Shown piece after piece: positions 56,702-64,000 of a stretch of DNA of 64,000 nt (positions are counted from its first letter, which is position 1; each line of letters starts with the position of its first letter). The notes beneath the pieces are model-generated. The model was not told where the DNA came from. It searched no databases and saw only the letters and a list, made by a program, of their open reading frames with translations. The stretch lies in assembly GCF_900107095.1 (NCBI RefSeq), contig NZ_FNOR01000002.1, forward strand, positions 287,697 to 351,696, given 5' to 3'. Made by a program: the position numbers and the translations under genes. The DNA comes from Collimonas sp. OK242 (GTDB lineage: Bacteria; Pseudomonadota; Gammaproteobacteria; Burkholderiales; Burkholderiaceae_D).

Positions 56702-57083
56702 GGTCCAAAATCTCTTCAATCGCTGCCTCACATAATCTCGCTGATGAACTTGCACAATCAGAAAGCCATAGCGACATTGCAGAAAATTGCGAAAAAACGA
56801 CACTACTTGAATCCAGGCTAGTGCCCATCATACGACTAACATTTTCTAAATAGCAAGTTCGCTGACGAGGATTAATATAATCCCTTGTTTAAGTCTCTGG
56901 GAACACCTGGAAACGACAGCGGGCAATGCCCGCCTTGAGGCGAAAGCCGCCATCCATATCGATATCGTGTATCGGTAAAAATCGGTAAAAATTGTCTGAA
57001 CGTTACCTAACTTACCTGCATCTGCCGTGCTACCATCGCTGGTTCGCCATCTTCCCGTTGATCCTTTTTCACTTGCCTCATCC
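56702..57083. promoter_or_regulatory. Divergent promoter region of the GGDEF-EAL and Pls-like genes
   Basis: 382 bases without another gene. It contains two tandem copies of ATCGGTAAAA at 56971-56990 and, 12 bases further, GTTACCTAACTTACCT with a doubled TTACCT. These look like protein-binding direct repeats near the Pls-like promoter. Confidence 0.5.
56971..56990. repeat. Tandem 10-base repeat upstream of the Pls-like gene
   Basis: Two identical consecutive copies of ATCGGTAAAA, 94-113 bases before the chosen start codon. Confidence 0.6.
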
Positions 57084-60000
57084 ATGACCCAGTCTTTGCA
57101 CCTCGATAGCGCGGCCGCCAGCAGTTTTCCTACTCACCCCGACATTTTGCACGGGACGGCCCAGCCTGAGTTGATACGCGATGAGGTGCTGGCAGATCTG
57201 CTCGAGGCTAGCGCCGCGCGCGTACCGGATCAGATCGCCTTGATTTTTGGCGAGCGCCAGCTGAGTTATCAAGAACTCAGCCAGCGTGCCGACCAAGTGG
57301 CTTCACGCCTGATCGCCGCCGGCGTGGGGCCAGGCCAGATCGTCGGCTTGTGGCTGCCGCGCGGCATCGACCTGCTGATCATGCAAGCCGGCATCGCCAA
57401 GACCGGCGCCGCCTGGCTGCCGCTGGATGCGGATACGCCGGTGGAACGCATCGCCGTCTGCCTGGAAGATGCGCAAGCGCCTGGGATTGTCAGTTGCCAG
57501 CAATTCGCCGCACGCCTGGAACCGGGTCAGCTCGGATGCCAGATCTGGACCGCCGAGCAGTTGCTGGCGCCAGCCGAGGCACCGCTGCTACGCCGCCAAA
57601 ACGCGCAGCGCAGCGATCCGGCGTATGTCATCTATACCTCGGGCTCGACCGGCAAGCCGAAAGGCATCGCCATCACCCAAGGCGCAATCTGCCATTTCCT
57701 GCGCAGCGAAAACGCCGTGTTGGGAATCACAGGCAGCGATCGCGTCTATCAAGGTTTTTCGGTAGCGTTCGACATGTCGTTCGAAGAAATCTGGATCAGT
57801 TACCTGGCCGGCGCCACGCTCTGGATCGCCCCCAAGGAACTGGCCTCCGATCCCGAAGCCTTGCCGCTGGCGCTTGCCGCAAACGGCGTCACCGTATTGC
57901 ATGCGGTGCCGACCCTGCTGGCGCTGTTCAATCAGGATGTGCCGAGCTTGCGCATCATCAATCTCGGCGGCGAAATGTGTCCGGAAGCACTGGTCGCGCG
58001 CTGGGCAAAACCTGCATCCGGCCGCCGTATATTCAATACCTACGGCCCCACCGAAGCAACGGTATCGGCCAGCCTGGCCGAATTGCGCGCCAATGAAGCG
58101 GTAACCATCGGCCGGCCGTTGCCCAATTACGGCTTGCTGGTGATTCATCCCGCCGTAGAACATGGCCTGGTCCTGCTGCCGCGCGGTGAAGTGGGCGAAT
58201 TGTGCATCACCGGCCCCGGCGTTGCCGAAGGTTATCTGGGACGCCCCGAGTTGAGCGCCGAGAAATTCCTGGCAAATCCGTGGTCGAGCGGCGGCCATGA
58301 CCGCCGCCTGTACCGTACCGGCGACCTGGCGCGGATCGAGGCCGACGGCCGGGTCCAATGCCTGGGCCGCACCGACGACCAAGTGAAGATACGCGGCTTT
58401 CGCGTGGAGCTGGGTGAAATCGAAGAGGTGCTGGCGCGGCAGCCGGGCGTTGGCACGGTGGCGGTAGTGTTGCGCCAGGAAGACGGCATTGACCAGCTGA
58501 TTGCATTCATCGTAGCGGAAAGTGGATCTGAAGTTGCACCGGCGGTGCTGCGCACCGCCTTGTCCGAACGCCTGCCGCCCTATATGGTGCCGGGTTTCTT
58601 TGAAACTATGCAGGAGATGCCGCGCCTGACTTCCGGCAAAATCGACCGTAAGGCGCTGAAAGCGAGGCCTTTGGCCGCGATTAGCGCCGGCAACGCCGGC
58701 CTTGATTCGGACACGCCGGAAACGCCGGCCGAAATAGCGCTATTTGGGGCGCTGAATAAACTGTTCCCGGGTCAGCCTATCCTGCGCAGCGCCGATTTTT
58801 TCAACGATCTCGGCGGTCATTCGCTGTTCGCGGCCAAACTCGCCTCCGCACTGCGCGCCAATCCCGATTTCGCCCATGTGACAGTGCGCGACATTTACAT
58901 GAATCGCACCGTCGGCCGCATCGCTCAGGTGCTGGCAATCGCGCCGGTCGCCGGTATCGCGGTCGACACCAGCTGGACCGCACCGTCGGATCTGAAACGT
59001 TGGGTGTGCGGCGCCGCGCAAGCAGCCGCCGTGCCGTGGCTGGTGGCGATGCGCATGATGCAATGGCTGGCGCCGTTTTTTACTTACCACTTCTTCACCG
59101 GCGATCCGGGCGACTCCATCGCCCTGGCGATCGTAGTGTCGGTGGGCGTGTTCTTGCTGGCCACCTTGTTTGAATTCGCGATTGCGATCGCCGCAAAATG
59201 GCTGATTGCAGGACGCCTGAAAGCTGGCCGCTACCCGCTCTGGGGCCTCACCTATTACCGCTGGTGGCTGGCCGACCGCCTGATCGAGGCAGCGCCGGCC
59301 TACCTGCTGAGCGGTTCGACCCTGTATAGCTGGTGGTTAAGAGCGCTCGGTGCGCGTATCGGCTCGGAAGTCGTGATCGGCTCCATGACTTTGCGCGCGC
59401 ACGATCTGCTCACCATAGAGGATGGCGTGAGCATCGGCAATGCCGTCAATTTTGAAAATGCCCGCGTCGAACATGGCGAACTGTGGCTAGGGCCGATCAC
59501 CTTGCAGCGTGAAAGCTGCATCGGTTCCTATGTCGTCATGGAAGGCAACACGGATGTCGGCGCCTTCGGCCATGTAGAGGGCCAGAGCGCCATCAGCGAC
59601 GGCCAGACGGTGCCGGCCGGCCGCATCTGGACCGGCTCGCCGGCGCGCGACGCGGGTGCTTTCGACCATGCCGCCAAGCCGCCGAGGCCGCCGGTTACGC
59701 ACAGGCGCCAGCTGGGCGAGTCGATATTTTTCCTGTTCGGCGCCTTCCTGATCACCACCCTGTTCTTCATGCCGGTGTTCCCCAGCTTCATGCTGATCGA
59801 CTGGCTCGACGATACCGATCGCTTTCCTTGGCTGCAAAGCAACGGTAATGTGGCGTTCCAGCTGTCCAAATATTTCGTCATGGCTTTCCCGGCGACAGCC
59901 GTGCTGATCGTATGCACAGCTTTGCTCTCGGCCGGGATCCGCTGGAGCCTGCTGCCGCGCATGCGGGCCGGCAGCTGGCCGGTGCGCAGCAATATCTATT

Positions 60001-61142
60001 GCAGCAAATGGCTGGTCAACCAGATCCAGGAATCCAGCCTGAGCGTGCTGCACGGCGTGTACGCAACCGTCTACGCGCCGATCTGGTACCGCCTGCTGGG
60101 CGCGAAAGTGGGCCGCCATGCAGAGATCTCGACCGCGCTCGGCGTAGTGCCTGACATGCTGACCCTGGGTGACGATACCTTCATCGCCGACGCCGTCCTG
60201 CTGGGCGACGAACAAATCGACGGCGGCTGGATGACCATGCAGCCGACCGTCATCTCGCGCCGCAGTTTTGTCGGCAACGGCGCCTACGTGCCTGACGGCA
60301 GCATCCTGCCGGAAAACGTGCTGATCGGCGTCCATTCCCGCACCCCGGACAACCACCGCATGCAGCCAGGCGACACCTGGCTCGGCTCGCCGCCGATCAA
60401 CCTGCCGGCACGCGAACAAACCAGCGGCTTCCCCGAACATTTGACGTTCCGGCCATCGCGCCGGCGCCGCCTGGGCCGTTCATTAGTGGAAGGTTTCCGT
60501 ATCGTGTCGCCGCATGCGATCGTGATCGCGGTCGGCTACACCGTGGTGCTGAACCTGATGCCGCTGGCTGGCGCCGGCCAGTGGGGTGAAGTGATCTCCC
60601 TGCTCACCTCCGCCGGACTGCTGTACGGCATCGGCACCTTCATCTTTATCGCCGCCCTGAAATGGCTGCTGATCGGACGCTACAAGAAGTGCAGCGTCCC
60701 GATGTGGACGCCTTTCGTCTGGCTCTCGGAAGGCGTTACCAATCTGTATGAAGGGATTGCGATACCGAATTTCATGAACTACCTGCGCGGCACGCCGTGG
60801 CTGCCGCTGGCCCTGAATCTGCTGGGCTGCCATATCGGCCGCGGCGTTTACCTGAACACCACCGACATCACCGAGTTCGATTGCGTCACCATCGGCGATT
60901 ACAGCGAACTGAACGCCCAGGCTTGCCCGCAGACCCATCTGTTCGAAGACCGGGTCATGAAGATCGACCACGTCAACATCGGCAGCCGGGTCTATATGGG
61001 CCCGCGCAGCTTTGTACTGTACGGCGCGGTGGTCAACGACAACGCCAAGCTGGGCGCGCTGACGCTGGTCATGAAAGGCGAATCGATTCCGCCGGCGACC
61101 AACTGGCGCGGCTGCCCGGCTGCGCCGGCAAAGAACTGTTAA
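57084..61142 (+). CDS. Pls/PosA-type standalone NRPS (adenylation-carrier-membrane beta-helix)
   Basis: 1352 residues from the ATG at 57084. Adenylation domain about 30-540 with IYTSGSTGKPKG, NTYGPTEATV, YRTGDLAR and SGKIDRK; carrier domain with Ser580 in DLGGHSL; then membrane helices alternating with three left-handed beta-helix-like modules (around 755-890, 1030-1140, 1240-1352). This is the TIGR02353 layout of epsilon-poly-lysine synthetase Pls and delta-poly-ornithine synthetase PosA, which polymerise one amino acid without condensation domains. Residues read at the specificity positions are D,M,E,H,N,G,T,V,S,K. The stop codon lies in a tRNA-Asn fragment. Confidence 0.92.
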   Translation: MTQSLHLDSAAASSFPTHPDILHGTAQPELIRDEVLADLLEASAARVPDQIALIFGERQLSYQELSQRADQVASRLIAAGVGPGQIVGLWLPRGIDLLIMQAGIAKTGAAWLPLDADTPVERIAVCLEDAQAPGIVSCQQFAARLEPGQLGCQIWTAEQLLAPAEAPLLRRQNAQRSDPAYVIYTSGSTGKPKGIAITQGAICHFLRSENAVLGITGSDRVYQGFSVAFDMSFEEIWISYLAGATLWIAPKELASDPEALPLALAANGVTVLHAVPTLLALFNQDVPSLRIINLGGEMCPEALVARWAKPASGRRIFNTYGPTEATVSASLAELRANEAVTIGRPLPNYGLLVIHPAVEHGLVLLPRGEVGELCITGPGVAEGYLGRPELSAEKFLANPWSSGGHDRRLYRTGDLARIEADGRVQCLGRTDDQVKIRGFRVELGEIEEVLARQPGVGTVAVVLRQEDGIDQLIAFIVAESGSEVAPAVLRTALSERLPPYMVPGFFETMQEMPRLTSGKIDRKALKARPLAAISAGNAGLDSDTPETPAEIALFGALNKLFPGQPILRSADFFNDLGGHSLFAAKLASALRANPDFAHVTVRDIYMNRTVGRIAQVLAIAPVAGIAVDTSWTAPSDLKRWVCGAAQAAAVPWLVAMRMMQWLAPFFTYHFFTGDPGDSIALAIVVSVGVFLLATLFEFAIAIAAKWLIAGRLKAGRYPLWGLTYYRWWLADRLIEAAPAYLLSGSTLYSWWLRALGARIGSEVVIGSMTLRAHDLLTIEDGVSIGNAVNFENARVEHGELWLGPITLQRESCIGSYVVMEGNTDVGAFGHVEGQSAISDGQTVPAGRIWTGSPARDAGAFDHAAKPPRPPVTHRRQLGESIFFLFGAFLITTLFFMPVFPSFMLIDWLDDTDRFPWLQSNGNVAFQLSKYFVMAFPATAVLIVCTALLSAGIRWSLLPRMRAGSWPVRSNIYCSKWLVNQIQESSLSVLHGVYATVYAPIWYRLLGAKVGRHAEISTALGVVPDMLTLGDDTFIADAVLLGDEQIDGGWMTMQPTVISRRSFVGNGAYVPDGSILPENVLIGVHSRTPDNHRMQPGDTWLGSPPINLPAREQTSGFPEHLTFRPSRRRRLGRSLVEGFRIVSPHAIVIAVGYTVVLNLMPLAGAGQWGEVISLLTSAGLLYGIGTFIFIAALKWLLIGRYKKCSVPMWTPFVWLSEGVTNLYEGIAIPNFMNYLRGTPWLPLALNLLGCHIGRGVYLNTTDITEFDCVTIGDYSELNAQACPQTHLFEDRVMKIDHVNIGSRVYMGPRSFVLYGAVVNDNAKLGALTLVMKGESIPPATNWRGCPAAPAKNC

Positions 61143-61180
61143 TCCGCAGGTTCCTGGTTCGAGTCAAGGTCGGGGAGCCA
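61136..61180 (+). other. 3' fragment of tRNA-Asn (GTT): probable attachment site
   Basis: Read as a tRNA 3' half: anticodon loop CTGTTAA (anticodon GTT at 61138-61140), 3' anticodon stem TCCGC, variable AGGTT, T arm CCTGG-TTCGAGT-CAAGG (one mismatch against the expected CCAGG), acceptor strand TCGGGGA, discriminator G and CCA. The matching 5' half (it would begin TCCCCGA) is absent: upstream is the Pls-like coding sequence, which takes its TAA from 61140-61142. A break exactly at the anticodon loop is the usual crossover place of tyrosine integrases. Confidence 0.8.
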
Positions 61181-61190
61181 AAATATATAA

Positions 61191-61223
61191 GGGGCTGTAA
61201 GCAATTGCAGTCCCTTTTCTTTT
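61191..61223 (+). terminator. Intrinsic terminator after the tRNA-Asn fragment
   Basis: GGGGCTG pairs with CAGTCCC (one G-U pair) around a 10-base loop, followed by TTTTCTTTT. It would end the Pls-like transcript and may be the original tRNA terminator. Confidence 0.85.
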
Positions 61224-61973
61224 GTCCGAAAACATCGTTATATTTGCCAAGGCAAATATCCTTCGCGATTATCAGCACTACTATCCCGCATTCCCGACTC
61301 AAAACATCCGTGCATCGACACTTCGATTTGCGGACCGATATGCGCGCGGCGCATTTCCATGTCGCAAATTTTTCTGATTGTCTGCCTCTGAATACATGCC
61401 AACTCTCACCGAGCCCACTGATCTGCACCCGCATTGGTCGCAATTAGACTCGAACCAATTTATCGCGTCGGACATATGTGCCTTTGCATCGGTATCGTAG
61501 GGAGCAATACCCCTCCACTACCCTCGAAAAACCAACAGGCGGGAAAGATATGGCGGTGCAATATGGAAGAGAGTGCGAACTTCCGCTTCCGACCCAAACC
61601 CGACCGTCGACCAAAAAAGTGTGTAGGTCAGGTTTGTACGGGCAAGCGGACATAGCCGTTTCAGACGCCACCGACAGTTCAACCCTCGAAGCCTCAACTC
61701 TGAATCGCCCGCAAAAAAATTGGACGCATCGAAATCGGATGTCCGCACCGCCCGTACCGACTATCTCTCGGCCACCCGCTACGGCCAATCAACGTGCTCC
61801 AAACCGGCCATTCAAAGTAAGCAACGACCTTTAGTTGAGGTCCATTTATCATCGTCCATGCTTCGAGTCGGGTATCGAAAGGACCATAGTTGAGTGCCAA
61901 TCGGGGTGATCACTAAGCGAAAATTCAACCGAATAGCCATTACACCGCCACGGAATATCACAACTTTACACCG
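61224..61973. other. Gene-free, apparently degenerate region
   Basis: 750 bases without a convincing gene on either strand; the short open frames here have no ribosome-binding site and no protein-like composition. A 9-base inverted repeat, ATATTTGCC-AA-GGCAAATAT, lies at 61240-61259 close to the terminator. The rest looks like worn remnant DNA, as often found inside or beside an integrated element. Confidence 0.6.
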
Positions 61974-62555
61974 TTAATTTCGTTTCACCTCGTATTGCAG
62001 GCATACGACGCCCGACGGAAAAATTTTACTATTCACCAGCATGAGTGCGGTTTTGTCTTTGATATTTTTGAACAAGGGAATACCTTGCCCCAGCAGTATT
62101 GGATTGACGAATAGCCAGTACTCGTCGATGAGGTTTTCCGCCATCAGCGCGTGAGTGGCGGAGGGGCTGCCAAACATCAAGATCTCGCTGCCCGAGCTGT
62201 GTTTGAGCTTGTTGATTTCATCGCTCAAATTGCTACTGATGATTTGCGTATTAACGTGACTTTTTTCCGACAAAGTTTTCGACAACACCACTTTGCGTGC
62301 GGATTTATACCAGCGTGAATGTTCATGGTCATGCGGGCTGGCGTCAGGCTTATCGGCAGCGGTTGGCCAGTACGACTCCATCATCTCGAAGGTGGTACGC
62401 CCGTATAAAGCTGTGTCGGTCTGCTGAATCCGCTGCTCCACGTATTCAAACAAATCGGTGCTTATACTTATCCAGCCGAGGCCCGCCGGGCCCTTCGCAG
62501 TGGAAGCAACAAAACCATCCAGTGACACATGTACAAACGAAACGATTTTTCTCAT
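61974..62555 (-). CDS. Dihydrofolate-reductase-like (RibD C-terminal family) protein
   Basis: 193 residues from the ATG at 62555, preceded by GGAGAAAA; the ATG at 62573 is less likely. MRKIVSFVHVSLDGFVA, TALYGRTTFEMMESYWP and ILMFGSPSATHALMAENLIDEYWLFVNPILLGQGIPLF are the YyaP/YwjB-type RibD_C motifs. NADPH-dependent reductase of unknown substrate. Last gene of an ArsR-SRPBCC-reductase operon, 14 bases after its neighbour. Confidence 0.9.
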   Translation of the reverse strand: MRKIVSFVHVSLDGFVASTAKGPAGLGWISISTDLFEYVEQRIQQTDTALYGRTTFEMMESYWPTAADKPDASPHDHEHSRWYKSARKVVLSKTLSEKSHVNTQIISSNLSDEINKLKHSSGSEILMFGSPSATHALMAENLIDEYWLFVNPILLGQGIPLFKNIKDKTALMLVNSKIFPSGVVCLQYEVKRN

Positions 62556-62569
62556 GATTTTCTCCGTGT

Positions 62570-63061
62570 TCAAGTTTTGATTACATAGCCGGCAAGCCGC
62601 GCCAGAGTTTGGTTGCCGCCTTCAATCGCACCAATTCTTTCTACCGCCATATTGCGTGCCTGCGCAGTAGGAAAAAACAGACGGATCGTCACTTTGGTTT
62701 GTCCGCCCACTGCCTCGAACGTCCACATCGCCTCAAACATGGCCTTCGGGTCGCCCTTGTATGTGCCGCCGGTGCAAAACTCGATGTGGTGAGGTTTGTC
62801 GATCGCGGTATAGACGCTGCGGCTGGGATAATCTCGTCCATCCGGCCCGTGCATGACATGGTGCCACTCGCCTCCCACGCGAAAATCCAGTTTCTCCAGC
62901 GTGTTAGTAAACCCATTCGGGCCCCACCAATGCACGACATGTTCAGGTTTGGTCATCGCCTCCCATACCAATTCGCGCGGCGCGTCTATCAAACGCGACA
63001 TGATGATTTCGCGGTCGCTGGTATCAGCATTGTTCGCCGCGTTATTTTTTCTTTCCTGCAC
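62570..63061 (-). CDS. SRPBCC/AHSA1-family (START-like) protein
   Basis: 163 residues from a GTG at 63061 with GGAG seven bases upstream; the gene overlaps the 3' end of arsR by 20 bases. SRPBCC fold: MSRLIDAPRELVWEAMTKPEHVVHWWGPNGFT, FRVGGEWHHVMHGPDG, and C-terminal amphipathic helix. Frequently found coupled to an ArsR regulator as here. Hydrophobic ligand unknown. Confidence 0.9.
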   Translation of the reverse strand: MQERKNNAANNADTSDREIIMSRLIDAPRELVWEAMTKPEHVVHWWGPNGFTNTLEKLDFRVGGEWHHVMHGPDGRDYPSRSVYTAIDKPHHIEFCTGGTYKGDPKAMFEAMWTFEAVGGQTKVTIRLFFPTAQARNMAVERIGAIEGGNQTLARLAGYVIKT

Positions 63062-63395
63062 TTTTCGTCTCCACAGATTGAAGGTTTTTAAGATACACAT
63101 CCAGACGATCGAGACTCTGCTCCCAGTGCTGGCGATATTGGCCGATAAAATCGGCAGCCTCGTGCAACGGTGCGGCATTGAGCTGGCAGGGGCGCCATTG
63201 CGCCTGGCGACCTTGTGTGATCAGTCTGGCCTGCTGCAACACCTTGAGGTGCTTCGTTACGGCTGACGGGCTTATCGAAAACGGCTTGGCAAGCTCGGTA
63301 ACCGATGTCTCGCCCAGTGCTAGTCGCGCAAGAATGGCGCGACGCGTTGGATCAGCGAGCGCGGCGAAGGTGATGCTGAGCGAATCAGTATTCAT
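63042..63395 (-). CDS. ArsR-family transcriptional regulator
   Basis: 117 residues. Winged helix LADPTRRAILARLALGETSVTELAKPFSISPSAVTKHLKVLQQARLI, without the metal-binding Cys motifs of classical ArsR/SmtB. It belongs to the group paired with SRPBCC proteins. First gene of the operon; a 36-base palindrome covers the sequence directly before its start codon, so it probably represses its own operon. Confidence 0.93.
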   Translation of the reverse strand: MNTDSLSITFAALADPTRRAILARLALGETSVTELAKPFSISPSAVTKHLKVLQQARLITQGRQAQWRPCQLNAAPLHEAADFIGQYRQHWEQSLDRLDVYLKNLQSVETKSAGKKK

Positions 63396-63399
63396 ATTT

Positions 63400-63435
63400 A
63401 TTACACCAATTAGTTAATTAACCTATTGGTGTAAT
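63400..63435. promoter_or_regulatory. Long operator palindrome before arsR
   Basis: Arms ATTACACCAAT and ATTGGTGTAAT (11 of 11) around a 14-base centre that itself contains TTAATTAA. It begins five bases upstream of the ArsR start codon. Confidence 0.75.
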
Positions 63436-63663
63436 ATTGGCGATTTTAAAATCGGTGTCAATGAAAATTCGCCGATTGGCTGCTTCACATGCGTTGGACC
63501 AACCATGGGGAAATCACCGATGGCCACATAGAGGGTTGAACCGCCGATGGCGGAAGTAGCGGCTACGTCGGCTTATCTAGCAAAGCGGCCGTTGGCGAGG
63601 GGATTTATTTTAAGTGTGAAGGACTGCTCATGGCCGAACTACGCCATTAGCGAAGAACAGAGT
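63436..63663. other. Gap between the arsR operator and the IS left end
   Basis: About 230 bases. Short open frames here (for instance one starting at 63547 and running into the IS) show no ribosome-binding site and no protein-like pattern. Nothing else seen. Confidence 0.5.

Positions 63664-64000
<337 letters not shown>

Noticed and set aside
61136..61180. Functional tRNA-Asn gene
   Set aside because: The whole 5' half including D arm and 5' acceptor strand is absent and the T stem has a mismatch.
61434..61788. Short frames on both strands right of the tRNA fragment
   Set aside because: No ribosome-binding sites, overlapping each other on both strands, no recognisable protein.

Overview
The window is chromosomal DNA from a Gram-negative betaproteobacterium, most likely an Oxalobacteraceae member (Collimonas/Herbaspirillum-like). 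This is inferred from gene content (180-kDa-class NAD-glutamate dehydrogenase, oxidative L-fucose operon, MCE lipid transport genes, chaperone-usher fimbriae under a Bvg/Roc-type phosphorelay), the moderately high GC and the style of the proteins; no rRNA or marker gene fixes the genus.

Layout. 1-6497 (minus): an operon for the non-phosphorylating L-fucose pathway (two SDR dehydrogenases, a fumarylacetoacetase-type hydrolase, an enolase-superfamily dehydratase) followed by a ribose-type sugar ABC transporter cut by the window edge; a FadR-type operator palindrome lies at its head. 6764-13387 (mostly plus): CPBP protease, universal stress protein, phosphoribosyltransferase, COG4705 membrane protein, a TetR regulator whose promoter shares an operator-like palindrome with a downstream small membrane ORF plus alpha/beta hydrolase, a methyltransferase and a two-domain VOC protein. 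13446-17948 (minus): glycine cleavage genes in the order gcvH-gcvP-gcvT. 18309-20361 (minus): ACP, ketosynthase and an unknown protein. 20526-30439 (minus): chaperone-usher fimbrial cluster (pilin, chaperone, usher, adhesin) with a LuxR-type response regulator and a hybrid kinase with an HPt domain. 30720-36390 (minus): enoyl-CoA hydratase and NAD-glutamate dehydrogenase. 36660-39630 (plus): PAP2-like membrane protein, CBS protein, transglutaminase/TPR lipoprotein, small unknown protein. 39852-42261 (plus): MCE transport genes lacking an ATPase. 42283-48567: secreted lipase, LysR regulator, trans-aconitate methyltransferase, split chromate transporter, VOC protein, DbpA helicase. 48693-53887: AraC regulator, ABC-ATPase remnant, hipBA with an AT-rich repeated operator region, Dyp peroxidase, YcaQ-like protein. 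53906-61142: a PAS-GGDEF-EAL protein divergent from a 1352-residue Pls/PosA-type standalone peptide synthetase.

The Pls/PosA gene ends inside a 45-base 3' fragment of a tRNA-Asn gene (61136-61180), which supplies its stop codon and is followed by a terminator: the signature of a tRNA-targeted integration junction. To the right come about 0.8 kb without a recognisable gene, an ArsR-SRPBCC-reductase operon with a long operator palindrome, and the left end of an IS3-family element running off the window. The best candidates for undescribed biology are the Pls/PosA-like synthetase at this junction, the ACP/ketosynthase/unknown-protein trio beside the fimbriae, and the matched TetR operators controlling a tiny membrane ORF.
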